NCBI GenBank assembly: GCA_046704745.1
Contig: JBJKRL010000101.1
Coordinates: 18,889-82,888, forward strand
Source: CAWGGS01 sp046704745
GTDB taxonomy: Bacteria > Desulfobacterota > Desulfobulbia > Desulfobulbales > Desulfocapsaceae
DNA: 64,000 nt
Reading direction: 5' to 3'
A model generated the notes under the pieces. That model did not search any database. It was not told the origin of the DNA and saw only the letters and a program-made list of their open reading frames with translations. A program made the position numbers and the translations under genes. Shown piece after piece: positions 24,095-32,537 of this stretch (position 1 is the stretch's first letter; each line of letters opens with the position of its first letter).

Positions 24095-26218
24095 ATGGGA
24101 GAACGTGCAAATCATCTGCTGTCTGAAAAAAGTCCGTATCTGTTGCAGCACGCCTATAATCCGGTCGACTGGTACCCATGGGGGGAAGAGGCCTTTGCCA
24201 AAGCTGTACGTGAGGATAAGCCGATTTTTTTATCCATCGGTTATTCCACTTGTCACTGGTGCCATGTTATGGCCCATGAATCTTTTGAGAATCCTGAAAT
24301 AGCAAAACTTTTAAATCAGTGGTTCGTCAGTATCAAGGTCGATCGGGAAGAGCGTCCTGATATCGATCAGATGTATATGGCAGCTACCCAGATGATGTCC
24401 GGTGCCGGCGGATGGCCCATGTCTGTTTTTTTGCTGCCTGACGGAAGTCCGTTTTATGCCGGAACCTACTTCCCGACCCGTTCTTCCTATCAGAGGCCGG
24501 GCTTTGCCGACCTGCTTGCGGCACTGAATAAAGCCTGGGCGCAGAACCGGGTTGAGGTACGGCAAATCGCAGTCCAATTGGTCAGCCGGCTTGGTCTGGA
24601 GAGTAGACCTGCCGCGGCAGCCGTACGGGGGGACGCCGCCCAGCGCTGCTATACTCTGCTGGCTCAGAGCTATGATGACGAAAAAGGCGGCTTCGGAGAT
24701 GCCCCGAAATTTCCACGATCTGTCGTTTTTTCCTTTTTGTTTGACCGGTATCGGAGGACAGGAGAGGAAGCGGCCAAAGAGATGGCTCTGCATACCTTGC
24801 GCCAGATGGCCTCCGGGGGGGTGTACGACCATTTAGGCGGCGGATTTCATCGTTACTCCGTTGATGCGGATTGGTTCGTTCCCCATTTCGAAAAGATGCT
24901 CTATGATCAGGGACAGTTGGCGCATAACTATCTCGATGGCTTTCTTCTCACCGGTGACCACCTGTATGCCCGCGTGGCACAGGAAATTTTCGACTATGTC
25001 ATTTGTGATATGCAGGATCCCGGAGGGGGATTTTACTCGGCTGAAGATGCGGACAGTATCAACCCGTATGCACCGGAAGAACACGGTGAAGGAGCATATT
25101 ATCTCTGGATGCGCGGGGAGGTTGAAGACCTGCTCGATCCGGAAGCCGCAGAGCTGTTCTGCTACGTTTATGGAGTTGAAGAACACGGCAATGTCCGCCA
25201 GGATCCTTTGGGCGAATTTACCGGCCGAAATATCCTCTCCCTCGTTCATGGCCTTCAGGAAACTGCAAATCGCTTTTCCTTAAAACCTGAGGAAGTTGAC
25301 TTCCGGCTTGAGGCGGCAAGACATGTGCTGTTGCAGGCTCGCAGTAAACGTACCCGTCCCCATTGCGACGATAAGATTATAACCTGTTGGAATGCGCTGA
25401 TGATCGGGGCCATGGCCCGTGGAGAAAGGATACTGAAGGATGACGGATTGCTGGGGGCTGCAGTACGGGCAGTTACCTTTATCCGGGAAAACCTTTATGA
25501 TCCGGCAACCCGGACTTTAATGCGGCGGTATCGGGATAAAGAGGCCGGTTGCGCCGGGCAACTCGACGATTATGTCAATCTCGCAGATGCTCTGTTGGCT
25601 CTCTACCAGGCAGCGCATGACCCAAGCTGGCTTATATGGGCGGAGGAATTGACCGAACGGACAATACAGCTGTTCTGGCAGGATGAGGGTGGCTTCTTTT
25701 ACGACAGCGTCGCCGATTCCAGCCTCAAGGTGCGAATGCGGGGTAGCTACGATGGGGCAGAACCTGCCGGCAATTCGGTTGCCGCTCATAACCTCCTGCG
25801 TCTTGCCCGACTACGGGCAAGAGACGACTTACGGGAAAAAGCACAGAGGCTTTTCTTCTCATTTTCGCAAGTTATCGAGCAGTACCCTCCGGCGCTTCCT
25901 CTGATGCTGTCTGCCTGGCAATGCCTGGATGACGAACCCATGCAAGTGGTTGTTGCAGGCGATAGAGGGGCGGCTAATACCGAGGCACTGCTGCAGGTTG
26001 CCGAGCGCCGGTTTGATCCGCATCGATTGATCCTTCTGGCCGACGGCGGCGAGAACCAGCAATACCTCTCCGAAAGGTTACCCTTTCTTGATTCTGTTCG
26101 GCCCATAGACAACAGGGCAACTGCCTATGTGTGCGTTGATTTTACCTGCAAGCAACCGGTTTATGATCCGGCAGAGCTGGCCCGGCTGTTGGCGGAGGCG
26201 GATGGCAGGGCCGGCTAA
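24095..26218 (+). CDS. DUF255 thioredoxin-domain / (alpha/alpha)6-barrel protein (YyaL/SPATA20 type)
   Basis: A 707-residue protein of the widespread YyaL family. It opens with ANHLLSEKSPYLLQHAYNPVDW, followed by a thioredoxin-like domain with CHWCHVM (about residues 51-57), GGWPMSVFLLPDG, and then a long helical-barrel region with KFPRS, LYDQGQLAHNYLD and CDDKIITCWNALMI. The function is not settled; family members have been linked to redox or sugar-epimerase-like activity only by fold. The ATG is preceded by AAAGGAGG. It follows the encapsulin gene on the same strand after 171 bases and a hairpin, so it is likely a separate unit. Confidence 0.85.
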   Translation: MGERANHLLSEKSPYLLQHAYNPVDWYPWGEEAFAKAVREDKPIFLSIGYSTCHWCHVMAHESFENPEIAKLLNQWFVSIKVDREERPDIDQMYMAATQMMSGAGGWPMSVFLLPDGSPFYAGTYFPTRSSYQRPGFADLLAALNKAWAQNRVEVRQIAVQLVSRLGLESRPAAAAVRGDAAQRCYTLLAQSYDDEKGGFGDAPKFPRSVVFSFLFDRYRRTGEEAAKEMALHTLRQMASGGVYDHLGGGFHRYSVDADWFVPHFEKMLYDQGQLAHNYLDGFLLTGDHLYARVAQEIFDYVICDMQDPGGGFYSAEDADSINPYAPEEHGEGAYYLWMRGEVEDLLDPEAAELFCYVYGVEEHGNVRQDPLGEFTGRNILSLVHGLQETANRFSLKPEEVDFRLEAARHVLLQARSKRTRPHCDDKIITCWNALMIGAMARGERILKDDGLLGAAVRAVTFIRENLYDPATRTLMRRYRDKEAGCAGQLDDYVNLADALLALYQAAHDPSWLIWAEELTERTIQLFWQDEGGFFYDSVADSSLKVRMRGSYDGAEPAGNSVAAHNLLRLARLRARDDLREKAQRLFFSFSQVIEQYPPALPLMLSAWQCLDDEPMQVVVAGDRGAANTEALLQVAERRFDPHRLILLADGGENQQYLSERLPFLDSVRPIDNRATAYVCVDFTCKQPVYDPAELARLLAEADGRAG

Positions 26219-26293
26219 CCAACTACTGAATTTTCCGTCTTTTGGTATCCTTATACGGTGAATAAACCAGGTAGCAGCGAGTAAAAATCCGGG

Positions 26294-27253
26294 CTAACTT
26301 TTCCGGCCCAGAAGAAAGACTCGGTGCGGGGCGGGATAGCCCTCCACCGTTAATGCAGGATTGTCTGGGTCCAGGAAATCGCTGAAAGATTCAAAAACCA
26401 TCCAGTCTGTCCGACGCTGCTCTTTTGATGTCATGGGATGACTGCAGAACAGATTCACGTTTGTGAATCCGGCTCTTGTCATCCAGTGAATGAGGCAGGC
26501 TCCGGTGGGAACGAAATAGGTCCCCGGGACCTTGGCATAGGTCTTGTCAGGAAAGAGGGCCACCGGGTCGGTGCCGGGGATGGCTTGCGATTCGAGAATC
26601 AGAGTGCCGCCGGGTTTCAGTGCCGCAGAGATATCTTTTAAGACATCCAAGGGGGAGGGGCGGTGATAGATGATCCCCATGAGAAAGATCACGTCAAAGC
26701 ACTGCGGAAAGAGGTACAGGTGTTCGACGCCCAAGAGATCGATGAAAAGATTGGCAAGACCTGCCATGCCGTTTAAGGCGGTGAAGCAGTAGTAGTGTTG
26801 CAGGGTCGGTTCCAGTCCCAGGACCAGTTTCGGTTGGTAGGGAGACATGCGGAACATGTAATACCCGTTGTTGCAGCCGATATCGGCAACGGTTTTATCT
26901 CTGAGGTCTGGGAGGAACGGCAGCAGCCTTTGCCATTTCCGCTGACTACGCCATTCGGCATCCACATCAATGCCGAAAATGGAGAAAGGCCCCTTGCGCC
27001 ACGGCATGAAGGCACGCAGGTCTTCTCCAATCGCCTTCCTGGCGCTATCCGATATTTCGTCAGCGGCGCCTATGGTTACGATATCGCCGTTGCTGTCCAC
27101 GTGTCGGGCGGAATACTTTATAAGACGTTCACAGGGTTCGCGATAACGTAAAAAACCTTTTTTATCCTGTCCCGCCCAGGTAAGGCGCTCGTTGCGGATG
27201 GAAAGGATTTCATCGGAGTTTGCCGATGGTGGTAGGAGTGAGAGATAGTCCAT
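26294..27253 (-). CDS. cmoB: tRNA U34 carboxymethyltransferase CmoB
   Basis: A 319-residue SAM-type enzyme. LRAFMPWRKGPFSIFGIDVD and WQRLLPFLPDLRDKTVADIG mark CmoB; the binding loop DIGCNNGYYMFRM follows, and LMGIIYHRPSPLDVL is also typical. It transfers the carboxymethyl group of carboxy-SAM to 5-hydroxyuridine at tRNA wobble position 34, giving cmo5U. The frame extends 17 codons upstream into cmoA; I start at the ATG nine bases past the cmoA stop. It follows cmoA, which supplies the cofactor, so the pair forms a complete pathway step. Confidence 0.93.
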   Translation of the reverse strand: MDYLSLLPPSANSDEILSIRNERLTWAGQDKKGFLRYREPCERLIKYSARHVDSNGDIVTIGAADEISDSARKAIGEDLRAFMPWRKGPFSIFGIDVDAEWRSQRKWQRLLPFLPDLRDKTVADIGCNNGYYMFRMSPYQPKLVLGLEPTLQHYYCFTALNGMAGLANLFIDLLGVEHLYLFPQCFDVIFLMGIIYHRPSPLDVLKDISAALKPGGTLILESQAIPGTDPVALFPDKTYAKVPGTYFVPTGACLIHWMTRAGFTNVNLFCSHPMTSKEQRRTDWMVFESFSDFLDPDNPALTVEGYPAPHRVFLLGRKS

Positions 27254-27261
27254 GTTACAAA

Positions 27262-28005
27262 TCAAGAAGCCTTCACTGCCACAAAAGAGGCAAAATTGAA
27301 CCACTGGAAAAATGTTTCCACCGAACCAAAACCTGCCCTTCTCATAAGAGCCTTGTTCTCATCGATGGAGAACGGAATAAGAACATTTTCCAGGGATTCC
27401 CTCTTTTTGGCGATTTCGAGCTCCGAATAGCCTCGCTCCCGTTTAAACAGATGATGGATGTCGATGAATTCCCGGTTCAGCTTACTGTCGGAGCTTATTA
27501 TCTTTTCACTTAGAATCAGAAGTCCTCCCGGCCGCAGATTGTCGTAGAGGCGATGAAGGAAGTCTTCTCGGAGCAGAGGACGGATGAACTGCAGCGTATA
27601 GTTCAGGACAAAGGCCCCGGTGCCGGGGCTCTGCAGACGTGTGACATCCTCTTCGATGAAGGTGATGCAGTCCTGTTTGGAAAAGAGTTCACTCTTCAAT
27701 CGTGCCTTGTCGACCATGGCTTGCGAATTGTCGACACCTATGAATTTGAGACCCATGTCCGGAAGCAGCCTGGTCAGCTCAAGCAGTGTCGTGCCGGTAG
27801 AGCAGCCCAGATCGACAACCCGGTCATTGGGTCTGAGTGTTCCGGCAAGAAGGAGGGCGGCGGCACGAATGACCTCATGGTAAAAGGGAACGGACCGGTC
27901 CACCATGTCGTCGAAAACCTCCACAACTCGCTTGGAAAAGGTGAAATCTTCAGGGATGGATTTCACTTGAAAGAGGGTATCTTTTGTCGATTTTTTTTCT
28001 GGCAT
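27262..28005 (-). CDS. cmoA: carboxy-S-adenosyl-L-methionine synthase CmoA
   Basis: A 247-residue SAM-fold protein with FDDMVDRSVPFYHEVIRA, the glycine loop VDLGCSTGTTLLEL and NYTLQFIRPLLRE, all CmoA signatures. It converts SAM and prephenate into carboxy-SAM for CmoB. Length and motifs are normal. It is first in the cmoA-cmoB transcript; the upstream 330 bases hold no other gene. Confidence 0.94.
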   Translation of the reverse strand: MPEKKSTKDTLFQVKSIPEDFTFSKRVVEVFDDMVDRSVPFYHEVIRAAALLLAGTLRPNDRVVDLGCSTGTTLLELTRLLPDMGLKFIGVDNSQAMVDKARLKSELFSKQDCITFIEEDVTRLQSPGTGAFVLNYTLQFIRPLLREDFLHRLYDNLRPGGLLILSEKIISSDSKLNREFIDIHHLFKRERGYSELEIAKKRESLENVLIPFSIDENKALMRRAGFGSVETFFQWFNFASFVAVKAS

Positions 28006-28338
28006 TGCTTTGATTTTATAAAAGAAAATATAGAAAGAGCCGTTTACGTTTTACCTGGGTTGAGACGAAATACTATACCACCAAGCCTTTATTGGGAAAA
28101 CAGTTAACACCCCGCAAGGGAGTATATGTATCTTGGATGTAGATGCAGTTATGCGATTTCAAAAACAATTCCCGTTATCTTGTTTTTTATCGGCTTTTTG
28201 GAAGTAAGGTACTAAGAGGAAAAATAGGCTTGCCATGTTGAGATTATCTCAGTAAACTTGATCTTTCTTGGATGTTGAGTGTCCGGTGGAGGCAGAATTC
28301 ACTGTCCTCGGTTTGTAGAATTACAAGAAGGTGATGAT
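28006..28338. other. intergenic region between divergent cmoA and a small membrane gene
   Basis: A 333-base divergent spacer, AT-rich in its middle. It must hold promoters for both directions; no clear operator, hairpin or repeat element was found. Confidence 0.35.
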
Positions 28339-28563
28339 ATGAACGGAAAATGGTGGAGGTTTGCAATTATCGGTTTTTTATTGTTTGATCTCTGTCTCTT
28401 AGTAGCGGGTGTCCTTCCCCTTTCAAGTTTGGGGGTGCATGCGTTTCCTTGGGTCGATGGTCTGACGCTGCAAAATTTATCCTTTAGCGGCTATCTCAAG
28501 CCCCATATGATGGGAAATCTTACTATGGCTGCGGCAGTCTTGCTGACAGTTACCTTTCTGTAA
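28339..28563 (+). CDS. small two-helix membrane protein, function unknown
   Basis: A 74-residue protein with hydrophobic segments at about 8-28 and 56-74 joined by a polar stretch containing PWVDGLTLQNLSFSGYLKPH. AGAAGG lies ahead of the ATG. I do not recognise a family. It is followed 86 bases later by the biotinyl-like protein gene, so it may share its transcript. The clear ribosome site and membrane-like composition favour a real gene. Confidence 0.5.
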   Translation: MNGKWWRFAIIGFLLFDLCLLVAGVLPLSSLGVHAFPWVDGLTLQNLSFSGYLKPHMMGNLTMAAAVLLTVTFL

Positions 28564-28649
28564 AGACGAAGCGTACCGGACCTGTGGTGATAGGTTTCTC
28601 ATAAGACATGGGCATATTTTGTCGTTAGATAATTATACAGGCTGGATGC

Positions 28650-29306
28650 ATGGCGAATGAAATAAAATTTGACGAAATCCTAAGTAAATACAGATCGGAT
28701 CCCTATGAGTATGTAGATGTGCGCGCCACTCACACCGGAATTGTCCGTTGTCTGGTGACAGAAGGAGCTGAGGTGGTGGCTCCCAGTGGGAAGTGGCTGC
28801 ACGTGCCCGGCACCGTTTTATACGAGATAACCAGAGAGAGAAATTCAAAGCTTGTGACCTCCCAGACAAACGGAACAGTGGCTGAAATTCACTGTGAACG
28901 TGACGGGAAATTTGTCGAGGCAGGGGAAAAATTGATGACCATTCGTCATCCTTTGAAGAAAAAAGAGATCATCGAAAAAATCTTAAAAGAAGTCCTGTAT
29001 CTCTTCCCCGCTCCGGAAAAAGCCAAATATTTTTTCTCGTTGGAGATTCAATCTCGGATTGAAAAAAAAGGTGCTCAGACGGTATCTGTCAAACCGGGTG
29101 ACGAGATAATCACCATGTCCCTGATGAAACGTGATACCCCTGTGTATTATCAAGGAGAGCCTGGTGTGGTTCATTCCGTTTATTTTAGACCGGGAATTTC
29201 AGTGGAGCAGGGTGATCCGTTGATCGGGGTCTGCTCTTCCGAGAAGCTGCCGCTTATTCAGAAGATCATAGCCAAGGTAAAAGCCGATTGGAATGCCGAG
29301 GCTTAG
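28650..29306 (+). CDS. biotinyl/lipoyl-like carrier protein
   Basis: A 218-residue protein with two half-sandwich regions like biotinyl domains. The first (about 25-100: GIVRCLVTEGAEV, NGTVAEIHCERDGKFVEAGEKL) lacks a modification lysine in MK context. The second (about 145-195) has SLMKRDTPVYYQGEPGVV then VYFRPGISVEQGDPLIGV; its MKR (Lys160) stands where the biotin lysine of MKM occurs. It may be a biotin carrier for a carboxylase or a degenerate relative. The biotin ligase gene follows 21 bases downstream, which supports a biotin link. No carboxylase subunit lies in the window. Confidence 0.6.
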   Translation: MANEIKFDEILSKYRSDPYEYVDVRATHTGIVRCLVTEGAEVVAPSGKWLHVPGTVLYEITRERNSKLVTSQTNGTVAEIHCERDGKFVEAGEKLMTIRHPLKKKEIIEKILKEVLYLFPAPEKAKYFFSLEIQSRIEKKGAQTVSVKPGDEIITMSLMKRDTPVYYQGEPGVVHSVYFRPGISVEQGDPLIGVCSSEKLPLIQKIIAKVKADWNAEA

Positions 29307-29327
29307 CCCGCCGGGGAACTTGGTGCA

Positions 29328-30239
29328 GTGATTTACCCTACGGCTGAAGAGCTGAAAGAGTTCATTCTCGATCATGAACTTCCATTGCGCAGCAGAGCAT
29401 TTGCCGATGCGGCGACGGTTTTTCGCTTTGGTGCTTTTGTCGGCTCAATCCTGGAGCACCATGATTCTCTCGAGCGCACCATGGACCGTGCCCGAACCTT
29501 GATTAACGCCACCGAAGACGCCGACAAATCGGTGGCCAGCGGCACGGTTATCACCGCTAGAACACTTACCGGTTCCAGAGGGCGCTTTTCCCGCTCCTGG
29601 CATGCTCCGCCGGGGGGGCTTTGGGGCTGCCTGATTCATGCCAATACACTGCTTCCCTCCTCCCGTCGTTTTCTTTCGCTGGCCGTGGGAGTCGCCTGTT
29701 GTGAGGCCGTGCGGCAAGTCGGGGCCGTAAAGGCCTGCCTGCGCTGGGTCAACGATGTTTTGATCACCCGGAAAAAAGTGGCTGGTTTTCTCATCCAGGG
29801 CTATTCCGGTCCTCGTCGGCTGGAAGAGTATGATCTGATCGGTTTTGGCATAAATTGCAACAACCACGCTTTCCCTCAAGAACTCCAACCAACTGCAACT
29901 TCCCTGATTGAACAGCTCGGTCATCCTGTTGATCTTCATCACTTTGCTACGGTTTTTCTGGCCAAGGTGGCCTGGACCCTGGGACTTCTCTACTATGAAG
30001 AAGCTTGTGAACTCAAGGGCGAAGGTTTTTCCCAAGAAGGCAGGAGTCATATGTTGCTCCAGCAATGGAAGGAGCTTTCCGACACCATCGGCCGCCGGGT
30101 CATCTATGGCCAGAATGTCTTCGAAGCCCCTCTCTATCAAGCCACTGTGACAGAGCTGAAGGACGACGGCTCTCTGTTGTTGAAGCTCGACGACGGTACA
30201 TGTACTTCTGTGCAGAGTGGAGAAATCCGGTATATTTGA
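29328..30239 (+). CDS. biotin--protein ligase family protein
   Basis: A 303-residue protein with a BirA/LplA-type catalytic core: the biotin-loop equivalent LTGSRGRFSRSWHAPPGGLWG (about residues 80-100), LRWVNDVLITRKKVAGFLIQ, and GFGINCNNH, then a C-terminal SH3-like domain. The loop differs from the classical GRGRxGR. It joins biotin to a carrier lysine via biotinyl-AMP. The N-terminal 75 residues are not a DNA-binding BirA domain, so it is probably not a repressor. It starts at GTG. Its stop codon TGA is also the left edge of the family 3 repeat. Confidence 0.78.
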   Translation: MIYPTAEELKEFILDHELPLRSRAFADAATVFRFGAFVGSILEHHDSLERTMDRARTLINATEDADKSVASGTVITARTLTGSRGRFSRSWHAPPGGLWGCLIHANTLLPSSRRFLSLAVGVACCEAVRQVGAVKACLRWVNDVLITRKKVAGFLIQGYSGPRRLEEYDLIGFGINCNNHAFPQELQPTATSLIEQLGHPVDLHHFATVFLAKVAWTLGLLYYEEACELKGEGFSQEGRSHMLLQQWKELSDTIGRRVIYGQNVFEAPLYQATVTELKDDGSLLLKLDDGTCTSVQSGEIRYI

Positions 30240-30414
30240 GAACCTCTTGCAAGACGGTCTTTTTGCCCAAGCCCTGAATTATTCTTAAAATTTTATCCTC
30301 GAGGGTAAGCACCCTCCGGGTATAAACTTCGACTCCGATATTACTCATATGCCTGTGGTAAAATTGTTCGCATGCTTTATTTCGAATAAACATCCTCATG
30401 TTGCAAGAGGCTCA
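30237..30414. mobile_element. family 3 MITE-like element, copy 1
   Basis: About 178 bases with inverted ends: TGAG..CCTCTTGCAA at the left (30243-30252 core) and TTGCAAGAGGCTCA at the right (core 30401-30410), perfect over 10 bases. It aligns with 54780-54946 along the right 70 bases and at the left end. It carries no gene. The left end overlaps the biotin-ligase stop codon, so insertion may have supplied the stop. It separates this gene from convergent recO. Confidence 0.65.
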
Positions 30415-30470
30415 TTTGAAAAACGGATTCAGAATCCAGGAGACCGAGGTGCGATCTGACCGTTCTCCTA

Positions 30471-31265
30471 TTATTTTTTTCTGACTCCTGTCTCCTGATT
30501 TCTGTTTTCGGAATCCATAATCGTCTTCCAGGAATGGATATCGCGTTGAAAGAGTCTGCGTCCGTAGCGATGCAGTAGTACAAGGGATTCGTTCGTGGCA
30601 ATGTTTGAGAACTGTAGACGGTGAAGTCGATCAAGAGGCAGATTTTGCACATCGGTCAAGAGCCTTATGGTTCCTAGAGAAAGGGGAACTGTTGTCTGGA
30701 AATCGTGAGCCAGGCAGCTTTGGCATAGGAGGCCGCCTGTCATGTAATTGAATCTGTATGCCTGTCCGGACCAAACCTGGAGGTTGCAGTGATGACAAGT
30801 CGATAGATCGGGTCTATACCCGATATGATCAAAAAATCTGAGAAGAAAAATAATTACGATGGGAAGATGGGGCCGTTTTTCATCCAAAGATGCAAGCGCC
30901 CAATGAAGGAGGGAAAACACCCTGTTGTCGCATTCCTTCTCGCTGACACCTATGAGGACAAATTCCCGGATGACGGTTGCGGCATTATAAAGGTCAATAT
31001 TTTTCCTTAGATTTAAAAAACTTGATGTAAGATCGGCAGCTGTGACAATGATAAGACCGCCCTGGCGTGGTTGATTGTAGGTGATATACAATGAGGAGAA
31101 GAGTTCCAGCTTGTTTACGAAACGTCTTTTGCTGCGGTTTGCCCCTTTTGCGATGCCGGTGAGACGACCGGCTTCGGGGCAGAAGAAGGTGACAATCTTG
31201 TCTGACTCGCCGTAGTTCCGGCAGTCAAGAACAATGGCGACGGTTTCCAATTCGGGGGAAGACAT
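30471..31265 (-). CDS. recO: DNA repair protein RecO
   Basis: A 264-residue protein with an OB-fold N-terminus (AIVLDCRNYGESDKIVTFF, EAGRLTGIAKGANRSKRRF) and the zinc-finger CHHC/CQSC pair in the middle of the C-terminal helical region. RecO works with RecF/RecR to load RecA on SSB-coated single-stranded DNA. The C-terminus carries an unusual short charged extension rich in Asn, Arg and Lys. It lies downstream of the RodZ-like gene, with a family 1 element in the gap, so the element lies inside or at the boundary of that transcript. Confidence 0.92.
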   Translation of the reverse strand: MSSPELETVAIVLDCRNYGESDKIVTFFCPEAGRLTGIAKGANRSKRRFVNKLELFSSLYITYNQPRQGGLIIVTAADLTSSFLNLRKNIDLYNAATVIREFVLIGVSEKECDNRVFSLLHWALASLDEKRPHLPIVIIFLLRFFDHIGYRPDLSTCHHCNLQVWSGQAYRFNYMTGGLLCQSCLAHDFQTTVPLSLGTIRLLTDVQNLPLDRLHRLQFSNIATNESLVLLHRYGRRLFQRDIHSWKTIMDSENRNQETGVRKK

Positions 31266-31350
31266 AGGGCGGTGGTGTACGGTTTTGCTTGCAGGACAAA
31301 ACAGGTTCTAAATCTTTAGCCGCTCGCAAGCATTTCTCGCCAGGTTTTAA

Positions 31351-31568
31351 CCCGGATTTCTCATCGGTCCAGGCGGCGTCAGATTCGGAGTATTTGGCAA
31401 TGAACTATAGTTGGCTATGTTCATTGCCAAAATACAGAAGAAGACGGCGCTGTCTGGACTGACCTTTGGCGAACACTTTGTACATATGATTTCATACTTG
31501 ATTGTGCGAAATGTCTTGCCCTTCCTGAGAAGAAAACAAATTGACACAGTGTTCATAAGAAGTCCTGG
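31351..31568. mobile_element. family 1 MITE-like element, copy 2
   Basis: About 218 bases, same polarity as 17055-17306. The left end CCCGGATTTCTCAT is intact, the right end reads ATAAGAAGTCCTGG and is decayed. The interior GGCGGCGTCAGAT block and the palindrome TTTGGCAATGAAC / GTTCATTGCCAAA (31393-31405 and 31419-31431, perfect 13 bp) are kept. Open frames inside differ from those in copy 1, so none is a gene. It sits between the RodZ-like stop and recO start. Confidence 0.72.
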
Positions 31569-31587
31569 CAAAAACTGTGGGCACGGA

Positions 31588-32433
31588 TCACTTGGGCAAA
31601 GAGCCGGGAATCGAAACTGTGATAAACCCATCCACCGGTGCCGGCATCGGGATGACTGTACCGTTCAGAATCAGATGGGTTTTTGTGCCTGCTGCGAGCG
31701 TTAGAGTCATGGACTTTTTCGGATGCCACTCATATTTTTCTCCGGCGGAGAACGTCAGCTCTTCCGGGAAATCCTCATCGACGGTAACAGTTACCTTGGT
31801 TGCTTCCGGAAATTCAGCCACAAGGGCATATTTGCCATTCTCGGCTGTATTTTGCAGGGTTCCAGGTGCTGTTTCTTTTGTCGTGGGAGGTGGGAGTGGT
31901 TTCGTGACCGTAATCGGAGGCGCTCCGGCCGCTGTGTTTTGCTTCGGTTGTTCAATTACCGGCTTGTTTCCGAAACTTCGCAGTTGTTGACTGAGGAATT
32001 TTGCCGGATTCCAGGAGAAATACCAACATATGCCGGTGATGATCAAGACCAAGATGACCAAAAAGCAACCCATAATGGAAAGCGGGCTGATCGCTGGTCG
32101 TTCGGCCATTGGGCTTACGGATTCACCCAGTTTTGAGGGAGTTTGGAAGGTCTTCTTGAGGTTCTTCAGAGAATCGCCCCGTTCTTTTGCATACTGTTCC
32201 AGGACATGAGCGACATCCACCTCCAGCAGCCGGGCATAGAGGGAATAAAAGCCGCGGGCAAAGGCGTCAGCCGGTAGCATTTTATAGTCCCCGTCCTCCA
32301 TTGCCTGTAACGTTGCCTGCGGAATCTTAGTTTCTTCGGCCACTTCCGCTAATTCAAAACCCTTTTCAGTCCTGTGCCTGTGTAAAAACTGGCCCAGGGT
32401 TTCGCTGTTGGATAAAGAAGAATCGTTCGCCAT
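31588..32433 (-). CDS. RodZ-like membrane-anchored HTH protein
   Basis: A 281-residue protein: a Cro/XRE-type HTH at about 9-75 (LGQFLHRHRTEKGFELAEVA), a single membrane helix (about 115-140) and a periplasmic DUF4115 domain at the end (residues about 190-270: ATKVTVTVDEDFPEEL, KSMTLTLAAG). RodZ links MreB to the envelope; members with DUF4115 outside the enteric group are usually called RodZ-like. It precedes recO on the same strand. Proline-rich Thr/Ala linker lies between membrane helix and terminal domain. Confidence 0.85.
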   Translation of the reverse strand: MANDSSLSNSETLGQFLHRHRTEKGFELAEVAEETKIPQATLQAMEDGDYKMLPADAFARGFYSLYARLLEVDVAHVLEQYAKERGDSLKNLKKTFQTPSKLGESVSPMAERPAISPLSIMGCFLVILVLIITGICWYFSWNPAKFLSQQLRSFGNKPVIEQPKQNTAAGAPPITVTKPLPPPTTKETAPGTLQNTAENGKYALVAEFPEATKVTVTVDEDFPEELTFSAGEKYEWHPKKSMTLTLAAGTKTHLILNGTVIPMPAPVDGFITVSIPGSLPK

Positions 32434-32537
32434 CTGTCGTTTTCCAGGTAAAGGAATAAGGAGCTTGTATTAATACATCCTTGCCTCTATTTTCGGCAAG
32501 TCAAAACATGGTTGTAATAAAAACCGGCAACTCGCCA

